Shown here: piece after piece, positions 17,043 to 25,407 of the stretch
How the letters are laid out: each line of letters starts with the position of its first letter
Numbering within the stretch: the first letter of the stretch is position 1
From: Lachnospiraceae bacterium
GTDB lineage: Bacteria; Bacillota; Clostridia; Lachnospirales; Lachnospiraceae
Direction: 5' to 3'
DNA length: 34,674 bases
Assembly (NCBI GenBank): GCA_017436865.1
Contig: JAFSCH010000042.1
Coordinates: 1-34,674 of the forward strand
Position numbers and translations under genes: made by a program
The notes under the pieces: model-generated
Told to the model about the DNA's origin: nothing
The model's input: the letters and a program-made list of their open reading frames with translations, nothing else
Databases searched by the model: none

Positions 17043-18097
17043 AAAGTATGCAGAAAACAGTGAAAGATTATTTGTGCGAGCAGCTAGCAATGCACCCATC
17101 TATGCAGCCGCAGGATATTGTTAAGCTATTGTTTCAGGCAGCATTTGGGGCAGAGCATTTATTAACAGATAAAGACGCTGCTTTTCGATGGTTGCAAAAG
17201 GAATTTGAGAAAATAGAAACGACAGATGTGTCAGAAAAATTGTATGAACAGATTCAAGATAAGGTATGTCGTATTAATTTGAGAGAATGGAAGCGTAGAA
17301 ATATGCCATTGAGCTGGCTTTTTCGCATGTTTGTTGAGTCAGCTTCTTATGCCAATTTATACGGTGGGCAAGAACTCTTTACAAAAAGTTTGCAAGAAGT
17401 GGAAGTATTGATTCAGGAAGGTGTTTTTGACTTTTCTATGGAGGAGTGGGAAGAAACAGCAAAGCAAGGGCCAGTACACCATAGCGAGATTTATCGGCAG
17501 CAAGAGAAGCCGGCGTATCGCATTGTATGTAGCCGATATATCCGTTTACTTCCTATTTTAGAGGAGCTTGCAAAGTTGCCACAGGATAAGATACACACGA
17601 TTGCGATAGATGGACGCTGTGCCTCTGGAAAAACGACAATGGCTTTCATGCTTGCCAAGGTATTGGAGGCAGGAATTGTTCATATGGATGATTTCTTCTT
17701 ACCCATGGAGCTTCGGACAGAAGAGAGATTAGCAACACCAGGAGGTAATGTACATTATGAAAGAGTGGCAGAGGAAGTATTGCCAAAGTTAAAGGCAGAA
17801 GATAACTTTTTCTATCAGAGATTTGATTGCAGTAAGATGGAATTAGACGATTATGTAACAGTTAAGGGGGCTAAGTATTATATTGTGGAAGGCGCTTATA
17901 GTTGTCATGCGGAATTGGGGGAATATATGTCTCTCAAGATTTTTTCTGATGTAGAAAAGGTAGAACAGATAGAAAGAATCCGTAGAAGAGATGGAGAGGA
18001 ATATTTGGAAGCCTTTATAAAGAAATGGATTCCACTTGAGGAAAGATATATAATGAGCATTGCTGATGTACAAGAGGTGTTTGATATTATAATTTAA
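17039..18097 (+). CDS. Uridine-kinase-like P-loop phosphotransferase with extra N-terminal domain
   Basis: A 352-aa protein. The C-terminal part (about 190-352) is a nucleoside-kinase fold: Walker A AIDGRCASGKTT, then IVHMDDFFLP, the uridine-kinase signature with the catalytic Asp. It continues with TPGGNVHYERVAEEVLP and an arginine-rich lid, RIRRRDGEEY. The N-terminal roughly 180 residues are a helical domain (VKDYLCEQLAMHPSMQPQDIVKLLFQAAFGAEHLL) I do not recognise. Because lid and Asp are kept it probably phosphorylates a small hydroxyl substrate. The start is GTG 17039 overlapping the upstream stop, or ATG 17048; coupling favours the first. Neighbour DUF3842 is the only functional hint. 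Confidence 0.82.
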   Translation: MKSMQKTVKDYLCEQLAMHPSMQPQDIVKLLFQAAFGAEHLLTDKDAAFRWLQKEFEKIETTDVSEKLYEQIQDKVCRINLREWKRRNMPLSWLFRMFVESASYANLYGGQELFTKSLQEVEVLIQEGVFDFSMEEWEETAKQGPVHHSEIYRQQEKPAYRIVCSRYIRLLPILEELAKLPQDKIHTIAIDGRCASGKTTMAFMLAKVLEAGIVHMDDFFLPMELRTEERLATPGGNVHYERVAEEVLPKLKAEDNFFYQRFDCSKMELDDYVTVKGAKYYIVEGAYSCHAELGEYMSLKIFSDVEKVEQIERIRRRDGEEYLEAFIKKWIPLEERYIMSIADVQEVFDIII

Positions 18098-18156
18098 ATT
18101 GTTAACCCAATTACATCAATTAAGGAAATGATTGATCTTACATAGGAGGTAATTAG

Positions 18157-18867
18157 TTGATACATATTGCAATATGTGATGATGAACCTGGATTTGTGGC
18201 AGAGCTACAGGAGTTGGTTCATCAATATGCGAGAGAGAAAAAAATAGAGATAAAAATATCTGTTTATTTTGATGGAGAGAAATTACTGGAGAAGTATGAT
18301 ACAACAATAGATTTAATTTTTTTGGATATAAAGCTGAAAGAGTTAGATGGATTGCACGTAGCAGAAAATATCCGTCAAATGGATGAGCAAGTAGATATCA
18401 TTTTTATATCAACATATGCAAAATATGGAATAGAGGGGTATCAATATCATGCAGTCAATTTTCTTCTGAAACCAATCAAATATGTACGATTAAAAAGTGA
18501 ATTGAGTCAGTGGCTGGAGAAATATCAAAAAAATGATAGTCCGTTTTTGGTTATTACAAATAAGACGGGGACCAGTAAAGTCTTGGTACGAAATCTAAAA
18601 TATATTGAGACTTTTCAAAGGAAGCTTTTATTGCATACGGATGAAGAGGAGATAGTTTGTTATAAGAAAATGAAAGAACTGGAAGAAGAATTATCGCAAT
18701 ATGGATTTGTTCGTTGTCATTCAGCTTTTCTTGTTAATCTGTTTTATGTGAAAAGGATTGAAAAAATGGATATCATTTTATTAACCGGAGAGCGACTTAC
18801 AATTAGTCAGCCTAAAAGGAAAGAATTTATGGAAAGACTGGCAGATTATTGGGGAGATATGTTATGA
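18157..18867 (+). CDS. LytTR-family response regulator (AgrA/LytR type)
   Basis: A 236-aa two-component regulator. The receiver domain (1-115) has the acidic pair Asp8-Asp9, phospho-acceptor Asp57 in LIFLDIKL, Ser85/Thr86 and Lys105 in LLKPIKY. The LytTR DNA-binding domain (about 130-236) includes YIETFQRKLLLHT and FVRCHSAFLVNL, as in AgrA and VirR. LytTR domains bind 9-bp direct repeats with a 12-bp gap; such repeats occur at 20155-20186, just past the partner kinase gene. The start is TTG at 18157, chosen for AGGAGGT 7 bases upstream. Its stop overlaps the kinase ATG (TTATGA), typical of a coupled pair. The membrane proteins at 20251-22355 are the likely target. Confidence 0.93.
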   Translation: MIHIAICDDEPGFVAELQELVHQYAREKKIEIKISVYFDGEKLLEKYDTTIDLIFLDIKLKELDGLHVAENIRQMDEQVDIIFISTYAKYGIEGYQYHAVNFLLKPIKYVRLKSELSQWLEKYQKNDSPFLVITNKTGTSKVLVRNLKYIETFQRKLLLHTDEEEIVCYKKMKELEEELSQYGFVRCHSAFLVNLFYVKRIEKMDIILLTGERLTISQPKRKEFMERLADYWGDML

Positions 18868-20138
18868 ACGTGGAGATAGGTTACAGAGTCTTGGATTTGC
18901 TGGTGACAATATTAGAAATTGGATTGCTATATGAATGTAATCATATTTTTTGTAAAAAACCGAAGCATTTTATATGGAGCAAGGTTCCATATTTTGTGAT
19001 AATAATAATTGTCTATGTCTTAACTTGGAGACTGAATATTGGTGCTTTAAAATTTTTTGTAATGATGATTTTATTTTTGGGCATGCAGAAAATGATTACT
19101 AAGGAAGCATGGTATGCGCTTGCGGCGGCTTATTCTTTATATGCTATATTTATTTCATTATCGGGATATTCGTGTATTCTTATAGTAGATGCAATATGGG
19201 GATATACGAATATCTGTTTGGAAGAACATATAGTATCGATATGGCAGGCATACGCAATAAATGGAATGATAACGATTATATGGATAGTGGCTCTTCGAAA
19301 AGGATTTGCAAGATTTGAATATGATATTACAGCTGGAAATTCGGTGATCATTATTTTATATGGCATTATTACGTATTTGATTTCTGGATTTGTAGGAAGT
19401 GGATATTATACAGGAAAGGTAGATTGGGTTGATTCTACGGTTTGGGGATTTGCATTGTTGGTAGGGTGTCTTTTACTGATATTATTTTTATATTATAAAA
19501 ATAACATTCTTCTAAAACAAGAAAAATTCGAGATAGAACAAAAATATGCTTTTTATAAAGAAAAAGCTAAGGAAGAAGAGTGTATTCGAGCAGTTTATCA
19601 TGATTTTAAGAACCATTTGCTCTTGTTGGAGAGAAAGGTAAGCAATAATGAAGAGGCAAGGCAAATGGTAAATACTTTACAGGAACAAATTGCAGATTAT
19701 GAAAGGTTTCAAAATACAGGAAATGAATTTCTTAATATTATTATTTGTGATAAAGCACGGATTGCAAGAGAAGAGAATATAGATTTTTATGCTGTTTTAC
19801 AGTTTCACGATGGTGGGTTCATAGATCCTCTAGATATTAGTACGATATTTGGCAATGCAATTGATAATGCAATAGAAGCAAGCAGGCTGCTACCACTGCA
19901 AGAGAGAATGATTACCGTAAAGGCAAATCGTTTTCACGACATGCTGTCAATATTGATACAAAACAATCGATGCAAAAATTTGGTTAAAAATACAAAAGAG
20001 GATTCATATATGCATGGATTTGGTAAGAAAAATATCAAAAAAGCGGTAGAAAAATATGCCGGACAGATTTCGGTTCATGAAGAAGAAACGCAATATATAC
20101 TTAAGATTATTATTCCGATACCTCAAGATGTGCACTGA
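18864..20138 (+). CDS. AgrC-like GHKL sensor histidine kinase
   Basis: A 424-aa membrane kinase. Residues 1-212 hold about six hydrophobic segments, the peptide-sensor type of N-terminus. A coiled linker follows, then the phospho-acceptor box VYHDFKNHLL with His246, then a GHKL ATPase domain with N-box FGNAIDNAIEAS (Asn331, Asn335) and HGFGKKNIKKAVEKYAG as the second glycine box. The kinase should phosphorylate the LytTR regulator encoded immediately upstream, whose stop it overlaps. No AgrB/AgrD-like signal peptide genes are visible, so the input signal is unknown; it may be an external peptide such as a bacteriocin. GGGGAGA precedes the ATG. No clear terminator follows. Confidence 0.92.
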   Translation: MNVEIGYRVLDLLVTILEIGLLYECNHIFCKKPKHFIWSKVPYFVIIIIVYVLTWRLNIGALKFFVMMILFLGMQKMITKEAWYALAAAYSLYAIFISLSGYSCILIVDAIWGYTNICLEEHIVSIWQAYAINGMITIIWIVALRKGFARFEYDITAGNSVIIILYGIITYLISGFVGSGYYTGKVDWVDSTVWGFALLVGCLLLILFLYYKNNILLKQEKFEIEQKYAFYKEKAKEEECIRAVYHDFKNHLLLLERKVSNNEEARQMVNTLQEQIADYERFQNTGNEFLNIIICDKARIAREENIDFYAVLQFHDGGFIDPLDISTIFGNAIDNAIEASRLLPLQERMITVKANRFHDMLSILIQNNRCKNLVKNTKEDSYMHGFGKKNIKKAVEKYAGQISVHEEETQYILKIIIPIPQDVH

Positions 20139-20154
20139 TTTTATTTTATTTTAG

Positions 20155-20219
20155 TTTAAGCAAAAAAAAGAAGAATTTAAGCAAAATAAGTTGAAAAACG
20201 TACTTTTTTTTCATATACT
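20155..20219 (+). promoter_or_regulatory. LytTR operator and promoter of the membrane-protein operon
   Basis: TTTAAGCAAAA occurs as direct repeats at 20155-20165 and 20176-20186, exactly 21 bases apart (two helical turns), the geometry of LytTR sites. The core TTTAAG resembles AgrA half-sites. The second repeat ends 4 bases before TTGAAA (20191-20196), which is 17 bases from TATACT (20214-20219). A regulator bound here could contact the sigma subunit, as an activator at the -35 box. Confidence 0.75.
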
Positions 20220-20250
20220 AGACGGCATTGAGTTGAGGAGGAAGAGATAA

Positions 20251-21333
20251 ATGAGAAAAGATTTAACAAAGAAAACATTTCAAGCAGCATTGTTTGGTAT
20301 TATTGTGGTATTTCTGATGGGAGTAGTGTTTCTCTATTTTTCAACAGAAAACTGTTTTAGAATTATGCAGGGACGTTCTGTTTTTGAGGAATTACTACCG
20401 GAAGAAATTGATGATCAGATAGTAGATATAACATTAAAAGAAAATTTTGGAATGTTTATGGAAGAATATTCTAAGAATACAAAAACAAATATAGAAATAA
20501 GTGAAGCATTCTATTATATCATTTGGACTGGAAATGATGATGCTGAGGATTATCGTTATATGGCGATTAAGGTGCCGGCATCTTATGAAGATGAGATGGA
20601 TCAGATGACGGACAATACATACAACTATATTGAGAGTGAACCTATTGAACTCTCTGGTGCAATTGAGAAGATGAGCGAAGAGGATTATCAATATTTTAAA
20701 GAATATTTTATTGAGAGCGGATTCACAGAAGAAGAATTTGAGCAGGCTACGATTCCATATTATATTAGTGTAGGAACATTGACAGATGGTGCATTTATGG
20801 CTTATGTACTCTTCGGGGCAGGAGTACTTTGTACAGTTTTAGGTATTTGGTTATTTGTTTCTGCACTAAGAGGAGGATATGTTAAAAAGGCATACAAAGA
20901 TATTGTTGCATCAGGTTATTCAGAGAGTGTTGCAGAGTCAGATTATGAAAGTGGCGAAAAATTCAAAAGATGGGTTACAGTAGGACGTATTTTTACATAT
21001 TATGTGGATAAGAGCAGCCATGCCCGTGCGATATTGAATAGGGATATTGTTTGGGCTTATATGATGAGAACAACACATAGAACGAATGGAATAAAAACAG
21101 CAACTACTTACGCAGTATATTTGTATACGATAAATAATAAGAAAAAGCCAATTATTATTAATATGAAAAATGAGCAGGAATCAGATAATATGCTTGCATA
21201 CATAAATGAAAAGTTACCGTGGGTCATGGTTGCATATGATGATGAAGTATGTGGGTTGTATTACAAAGACTATGAAACATTTTTACAGCAAAAATATTAT
21301 GCTCTTAGACCAGAACAGGATTTTGCAGTATAG
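20251..21333 (+). CDS. Membrane protein of unknown function, first gene of the LytTR-controlled operon
   Basis: A 360-aa protein I do not recognise with certainty. It has one membrane segment at 13-30 and an acidic extracytoplasmic domain (about 31-185) with many Asp and Glu. A second membrane segment lies at about 190-207 (FMAYVLFGAGVLCTVLGIWLF). A cytoplasmic C-terminal domain follows with beta strands resembling a PH/DUF domain (RIFTYYVDKSSHARAIL, TTYAVYLYTINNKKKP). The GAGGAGGAAG ribosome site is strong. It is the first gene after the predicted LytTR promoter and forms a unit with the next gene, which has a similar layout at its C-terminus. A role in the response to an envelope-active peptide is a reasonable guess from the kinase partner, not from the protein itself. 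Confidence 0.8.
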   Translation: MRKDLTKKTFQAALFGIIVVFLMGVVFLYFSTENCFRIMQGRSVFEELLPEEIDDQIVDITLKENFGMFMEEYSKNTKTNIEISEAFYYIIWTGNDDAEDYRYMAIKVPASYEDEMDQMTDNTYNYIESEPIELSGAIEKMSEEDYQYFKEYFIESGFTEEEFEQATIPYYISVGTLTDGAFMAYVLFGAGVLCTVLGIWLFVSALRGGYVKKAYKDIVASGYSESVAESDYESGEKFKRWVTVGRIFTYYVDKSSHARAILNRDIVWAYMMRTTHRTNGIKTATTYAVYLYTINNKKKPIIINMKNEQESDNMLAYINEKLPWVMVAYDDEVCGLYYKDYETFLQQKYYALRPEQDFAV

Positions 21334-21359
21334 AATAGGACATAGGAGGAAACGTTTAA

Positions 21360-22355
21360 ATGTTACTGACTACATTTCGTTGTGTATTGAATGAGTGGTA
21401 TTTAGATTATGGTACAAAAGAAAAATGGTTTATAAAGCATGTTAAGAATTGTGAAAAGCAGCATACAACAGAGCAAAATACATCATGCTATACCTTTTCT
21501 GTTGTAGAAAAAGATACGAATATTCCATTTGAAGGTAAGGCGATGTTTGAGAATCAGCAGTTGAAAGGATTGGAATTGTGTATTCAGAATGAAAATCAAT
21601 CTAATAGACTGAAGGACATTGTGTCAGGGATGCTTGGAAAAGAGAATATTCAGGTAAATGGGGTAAGCTATTACTTTTTTGAGAATACAAAATACAGTTT
21701 TCGCGAAGAGGACAAGGCTTTATTGATTGAGTTTCATAAGACCTACAAAAAGAAAACACACCATTTCGATAATCCATTCAAATATAGGAGAGTATATAAA
21801 CTTCGCGGATGTTCAAAGTATGTTGGATTATTTTGCTTATTGCTTGTTACGATGGGATTTTCCTATAATGTATATAAGGATTTGATGTTCTTTATGGAAA
21901 CAGGTTATGATTTCTATATAGAAGATGCAATAGGTGATGTGATTATGGTACTGCCATTTTTGCTCTGGACAATTCGAAATATACGAGGACTATATAATTT
22001 AGAATATTCCTTTATAGGGAAAAATATGAAGAGCTTTAGTGATGGAACCAATAGGGAAAGCTATGTGAAAAATATGGAATTGTTAAATGAAGAGTTGGCA
22101 AATCCAGAGTATAAGGATATGAATATACGAATTACCAAGAATTTTGTTTGTGTAAGACATTTTCCTCTTTATATGTTTATAGCAATTCCAAGAAGAAATA
22201 TTGCAAAAGTATCTTTTGGCACAGCAACAACAAGAACTAGAACGGCAAAAATTACTAGGACTTGTCTTGATATAGAAGCACCAAATGGAGTGACATATCA
22301 ATATGTAGCAAACAAGAAAGAACAGATGGATGAAGTGAAGGCGATTATAATATAA
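21360..22355 (+). CDS. Membrane protein of unknown function, second gene of the LytTR-controlled operon
   Basis: A 331-aa protein without a recognised family. The N-terminal roughly 150 residues are soluble. Two membrane segments follow (about 157-172, SKYVGLFCLLLVTMGF, and 191-208, AIGDVIMVLPFLLWTI). The C-terminal domain (about 240-331) with FIAIPRRNIAKVSFG and a following beta pattern recalls the PH-like tail of the upstream protein; both tails have a Thr/Arg-rich loop (TATTRTRTAK here, TTHRTNGIKTATT there). AGGAGG lies 10 bases before the ATG, and the gap to the previous gene is 26 bases. A strong terminator closes the operon at 22363. Confidence 0.78.
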   Translation: MLLTTFRCVLNEWYLDYGTKEKWFIKHVKNCEKQHTTEQNTSCYTFSVVEKDTNIPFEGKAMFENQQLKGLELCIQNENQSNRLKDIVSGMLGKENIQVNGVSYYFFENTKYSFREEDKALLIEFHKTYKKKTHHFDNPFKYRRVYKLRGCSKYVGLFCLLLVTMGFSYNVYKDLMFFMETGYDFYIEDAIGDVIMVLPFLLWTIRNIRGLYNLEYSFIGKNMKSFSDGTNRESYVKNMELLNEELANPEYKDMNIRITKNFVCVRHFPLYMFIAIPRRNIAKVSFGTATTRTRTAKITRTCLDIEAPNGVTYQYVANKKEQMDEVKAIII

Positions 22356-22362
22356 CAATAAG

Positions 22363-22402
22363 CATGGATATTTCAGGAAGAAAGAAGTATCCATGTTTTT
22401 TT
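22363..22402 (+). terminator. Intrinsic terminator of the membrane-protein operon
   Basis: CATGGATATTTC (22363-22374) pairs with GAAGTATCCATG (22384-22395), a 12-bp stem with one G-U pair, followed by seven T (22396-22402). Confidence 0.9.
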
Positions 22403-22406
22403 GAAT

Positions 22407-22496
22407 ATTAGGAAATTGCTGTTACGTAGTGGTAGTTAGACAAGAATTTCGAAAGAAATTCTTGCCAAAGTGCGTGCGCTGGCACGCACTATTTTT
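22407..22496 (+). repeat. Two-hairpin repeat element, copy A
   Basis: It begins ATTAGGAAATTGCTG and shares GTAGTGGTAGTTA-type sequence with copies at 31471 and 31564. Hairpin 1: CAAGAATTTC-GAAA-GAAATTCTTG (22441-22464). Hairpin 2: AGTGCGTGC-GCTG-GCACGCACT (22469-22490), then five T. Stem sequences differ from the other copies but pairing is kept, as is the GCTG loop. It sits directly after the terminator of the preceding operon. Confidence 0.8.
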
Positions 22497-22516
22497 ACGT
22501 TCAGAATATATATACC

Positions 22517-22574
22517 TTGACAAGAATAAAAGATATGCTATACTTAAATTAACATATGAATAATTGTTCATATG
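22517..22574 (+). promoter_or_regulatory. Promoter and ArsR/CadC-type operator of the metal-efflux operon
   Basis: TTGACA (22517-22522), 16-base spacer, TATACT (22539-22544). Immediately downstream is a perfect inverted repeat CATATGAA-N6-TTCATATG (22553-22560, 22567-22574), close to the ATATGAA/TTCATAT sites of ArsR-SmtB family repressors. Position over the transcription start fits repression by the ArsR protein encoded at 24828 when metal is absent. Confidence 0.85.
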
Positions 22575-22599
22575 AAATAAAGAAAAGGTGGTATTGACA

Positions 22600-22818
22600 A
22601 TGAAGAAAACATATAAGATTGAAGTAGACTGCGCAAATTGTGCAAACAAGATGGAAGAAGCAACTAAGAAAACAGCAGGTGTAAAGGATGCTACGGTTAA
22701 TTTTATGACCTTAAAGATGATAGTAGAATTTGAAGAGGGAGCAGACGTGAAGGCAGTTATGCAGGAAGTGCTTGCAAATTGTAAGAAGGTAGAAGATGAC
22801 TGTGAGATATATCTGTAA
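22600..22818 (+). CDS. Heavy-metal-associated (HMA) domain protein, small metal chaperone
   Basis: A 72-aa single HMA domain. The metal site is CANC (Cys11, Cys14) in the first loop, followed by the usual KMEEATKKTAGVKDATVNFMTLKMIVEF ferredoxin-like pattern. It probably carries Zn2+, Cd2+ or a similar ion to the P-type ATPase encoded 49 bases downstream, which lacks its own N-terminal HMA domain. The C-terminal pair of acidic residues with Cys (NCKKVEDDCEIY) may add ligands. ATG 22600 is chosen with AAGGTGG about 10 bases upstream. It is the first gene of the operon under the palindromic operator. A copper chaperone (CopZ) is the alternative, but the ATPase type argues for zinc or cadmium. 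Confidence 0.88.
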   Translation: MKKTYKIEVDCANCANKMEEATKKTAGVKDATVNFMTLKMIVEFEEGADVKAVMQEVLANCKKVEDDCEIYL

Positions 22819-22867
22819 AGCGTGGAAAGGCTAGTGAGACAGATAGACATGATTTGGAGGACAGCAT

Positions 22868-24781
22868 ATGAATAAGAAGCAGAAAAAGGTACTGCGAAGG
22901 ATTATCCTTGCGACAAGCTTGGTCGTTATCCTTGAACTGCTGCCAATACAGGAGGCTTTTGCATTTATCTTATATTTGATTCCATACTTAATTATTGGTT
23001 ATGATATCTTGATAAAGGCATGGAAGGGAATTCGGAATAAACAGGTTTTTGATGAGAATTTTTTGATGGCAATTGCAACGGTTGGAGCGATTGCACTGGG
23101 AATTTACCGTGTACTGAACGGAGAAATGGCAGAAGGTTTGGAAAACGGCAGGGAAGGCGTAGCTGTTATGCTGTTTTATCAGATTGGTGAGTTGTTTCAA
23201 AGCTATGCGGTTGGAAAGAGTCGTAGAAATATTAGTGAGCTGATGGATATTCGTCCGGATTATGCGAACATCGAGAATGAGAACGGCAAATTGCAACAGG
23301 TAGACCCTGACGAGGTAGAGATTGGAAGTATCATTATTGTTCAACCGGGGGAAAAGATTCCGATTGATGGTGTGATTATTGAAGGTAGTACTACATTAAA
23401 TACGAGTGCGCTTACAGGAGAAAGCCTTCCGAGAGAGGCTAAAGCAGGTGATGAGGTTATCAGTGGTTGCATTAATACGACTGGAGTACTTAAGATTCGT
23501 ACAATAAGAGAGTTTGGTGAATCAACAGTGTCAAAGATTTTAGAGCTTGTTGAGAATGCAAGCTCAAGAAAGTCAAAATCAGAGAATTTTATCTCTAAGT
23601 TTGCCAAGTACTATACTCCGGCGGTTTGCTATGGTGCGGTAGCACTTGCACTATTGCCGCCAGTTTTCCGTATGCTAGTGATGAGTGCAGGGCCGGAATG
23701 GGGCATATGGGTATTGCGTGCGCTTACCTTTTTGGTAATCAGTTGTCCTTGTGCATTGGTAATTAGTATACCGTTAAGCTTTTTTGCAGGAATTGGCGGA
23801 GCAAGCAACGCAGGTGTATTAGTAAAGGGGTCAAACTATTTGGAAACCTTTGCACAGACGAAATATGTAGTATTTGATAAGACAGGAACTCTGACACAGG
23901 GTGTATTTGAGGTGAGTAAAATTGTTTCAGAGCAGATGGAGGAAACAAAACTAATCGAATATGCAGCACTGGTCGAGAGCTATTCAACGCATCCGATTAG
24001 TAAGAGTCTGCAAAAGGCGTATGGTAAGAAATGTGATCTCAGCCGAGTAACAAGCGTTGAAGAAATCAGTGGAAATGGTGTAACTGCGTTGGTAGATGGA
24101 ATAGCTGTTGCTGCCGGAAATGAAAAGCTGATGTATAAGCTTGGAATCAAGTCGAAGGAAGTTTATGAGTCAGGAACGGTTGTTCATATGGCAGTGAATG
24201 GCAGTTATGTGGGATATATCCTGATAGCAGATAAGTTAAAACCAACGGCAAAGGAAGCAATCAAAGTATTGAAAAAAGCAGGTATCAAGAAAACGGTTAT
24301 GCTCACTGGAGACAGAGCAGAAACAGCAAAAGAGGTTGCTAGAGAACTTGGTATAGATGAAGTATACAGTGAGCTACTTCCGGCGGATAAAGTTTCTAAG
24401 GTAGAGGAGCTGTTACAACACAAAGGGGAAAAAGAGAAGTTAGCCTTTGTGGGAGACGGCATCAACGATGCACCAGTGTTATCTAGAGCAGATATAGGAA
24501 TTGCCATGGGTGCGCTTGGTTCGGATGCTGCAATTGAGGCAGCAGATATCGTTCTGATGGATGATGACCCATTAAAGATTGCAAAGGCAATTAAGATTTC
24601 GAGAAAGTGCATTCGTATTGTGTATCAGAACATTTACTTTGCGATTGGTATTAAGGTGCTCTGTCTTGCGCTTGGGGCAGTTGGCATTGCCAATATGTGG
24701 GTAGCTATTTTTGCAGATGTGGGCGTTATGGTGCTTGCGGTGCTGAATGCGATTCGGGCGCTTAATGTAAAAAACGTGTAA
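22868..24781 (+). CDS. cadA: Zn2+/Cd2+/Pb2+-exporting P-type ATPase
   Basis: A 637-aa PIB-type ATPase that pumps divalent metal out of the cytoplasm. Motifs in order: TGES actuator loop, CPC metal site (Cys293, Cys295) in ISCPCALVIS, phosphorylation site DKTGTLT (Asp337), the HP locus STHPISKSL, TGD, and the hinge GDGINDAP. In the last membrane helices a Lys (GIKVLCLALG) and Asp (FADVGVMVLAVLNA) match zinc/cadmium pumps rather than copper pumps, which use Asn/Tyr and Met/Ser. Typical CadA/ZntA proteins carry an N-terminal HMA domain; here it is missing and encoded as the separate upstream gene. TTGGAGG precedes the ATG. The downstream ArsR regulator completes the operon. Exact metal preference is inferred. 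Confidence 0.92.
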   Translation: MNKKQKKVLRRIILATSLVVILELLPIQEAFAFILYLIPYLIIGYDILIKAWKGIRNKQVFDENFLMAIATVGAIALGIYRVLNGEMAEGLENGREGVAVMLFYQIGELFQSYAVGKSRRNISELMDIRPDYANIENENGKLQQVDPDEVEIGSIIIVQPGEKIPIDGVIIEGSTTLNTSALTGESLPREAKAGDEVISGCINTTGVLKIRTIREFGESTVSKILELVENASSRKSKSENFISKFAKYYTPAVCYGAVALALLPPVFRMLVMSAGPEWGIWVLRALTFLVISCPCALVISIPLSFFAGIGGASNAGVLVKGSNYLETFAQTKYVVFDKTGTLTQGVFEVSKIVSEQMEETKLIEYAALVESYSTHPISKSLQKAYGKKCDLSRVTSVEEISGNGVTALVDGIAVAAGNEKLMYKLGIKSKEVYESGTVVHMAVNGSYVGYILIADKLKPTAKEAIKVLKKAGIKKTVMLTGDRAETAKEVARELGIDEVYSELLPADKVSKVEELLQHKGEKEKLAFVGDGINDAPVLSRADIGIAMGALGSDAAIEAADIVLMDDDPLKIAKAIKISRKCIRIVYQNIYFAIGIKVLCLALGAVGIANMWVAIFADVGVMVLAVLNAIRALNVKNV

Positions 24782-24827
24782 CTTGGCTAATCTCGAAAAA
24801 GGCATACGAAAAGAAAGGTATAGAAGC

Positions 24828-25217
24828 ATGGAAAAGGAAAAAAAGCATTACTGCCATCATAATACAGAAGATATGCGTTGTGAGACGGTAGAGGTTCACG
24901 AAGAATTGATTCAAAGAGTGAATGAAAAGATGCCCGATGAAGAAGAATTGTACGATTTGGCAGAACTATTCAAGGTATTTGGAGATTCTACTAGAATACG
25001 AATCTTATTTGTGCTATTGGAGGCTGAGGTATGTGTTTGTGATTTGGCAGCAACCTTAAATATGACACAATCCGCAGTTTCACATCAGCTAAGAATCCTA
25101 AAGCAAAGTAAGCTGGTAAAGAGTAGGAGAGAAGGAAAATCTATTTTCTATTCTTTAGCAGATGGTCATGTAAAAACAATCATCGACCAAGGGCGCGAGC
25201 ATATTGAAGAAGATTAA
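24828..25217 (+). CDS. ArsR/SmtB-family metal-sensing repressor (CadC/CzrA-like)
   Basis: A 129-aa winged-helix repressor. The recognition helix-turn-helix is around residues 73-95 (DLAATLNMTQSAVSHQLRIL). Two metal sites are suggested. One is the EVCVCDLA motif with Cys69 and Cys71 plus N-terminal Cys9/Cys18 and histidines, like the alpha-3N site of CadC. The other is the alpha-5 set Asp112, His114, His125, Glu128, as in SmtB, CzrA and CadC zinc sensors. It should release the operator at 22553-22574 when Zn or Cd accumulates. The gene ends the operon and has a terminator at 25240. AAAGG lies about 10 bases before the ATG at 24828; an in-frame earlier start has no ribosome site. Confidence 0.92.
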   Translation: MEKEKKHYCHHNTEDMRCETVEVHEELIQRVNEKMPDEEELYDLAELFKVFGDSTRIRILFVLLEAEVCVCDLAATLNMTQSAVSHQLRILKQSKLVKSRREGKSIFYSLADGHVKTIIDQGREHIEED

Positions 25218-25239
25218 TTTAAATGGTTGTTTGAAATTT

Positions 25240-25275
25240 TGGCTATTGCATTGTTGTGTGATAGCCATTTTTTTT
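25240..25275 (+). terminator. Intrinsic terminator of the metal-efflux operon
   Basis: TGGCTAT (25240-25246) pairs with ATAGCCA (25261-25267), followed by eight T. Confidence 0.85.
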
Positions 25276-25348
25276 GTAAAATAGATGTGACTATTCCGTA
25301 CAGGTCGAAGTACTTGCTGCTGAGACCGTAAGAATATGATTTGCGAAT

Positions 25349-25377
25349 GGTAATTATGAAGGTACTGAATAATTACC
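25349..25377. repeat. Palindromic repeat, copy 1 (upstream of rarA)
   Basis: GGTAATTAT (25349-25357) and ATAATTACC (25369-25377) enclose GAAGGTACTGA. Almost the same unit is at 33531-33557. It lies 30 bases before rarA. Its loop and right arm, GGTACTGAATAATT, resemble the outer part of the 4527 inverted repeat. Confidence 0.7.
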
Positions 25378-25407
25378 AACTAATTATAAAATACATAGAG
25401 GGACATT

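Noticed and set aside
18098-20250. Search for AgrB/AgrD-like signal peptide genes around the AgrC-like kinase.
   Set aside because: No small frame with an AIP-like Cys motif and ribosome site, and no AgrB-type protease, was found in the gaps 18098-18156 or 20139-20250.
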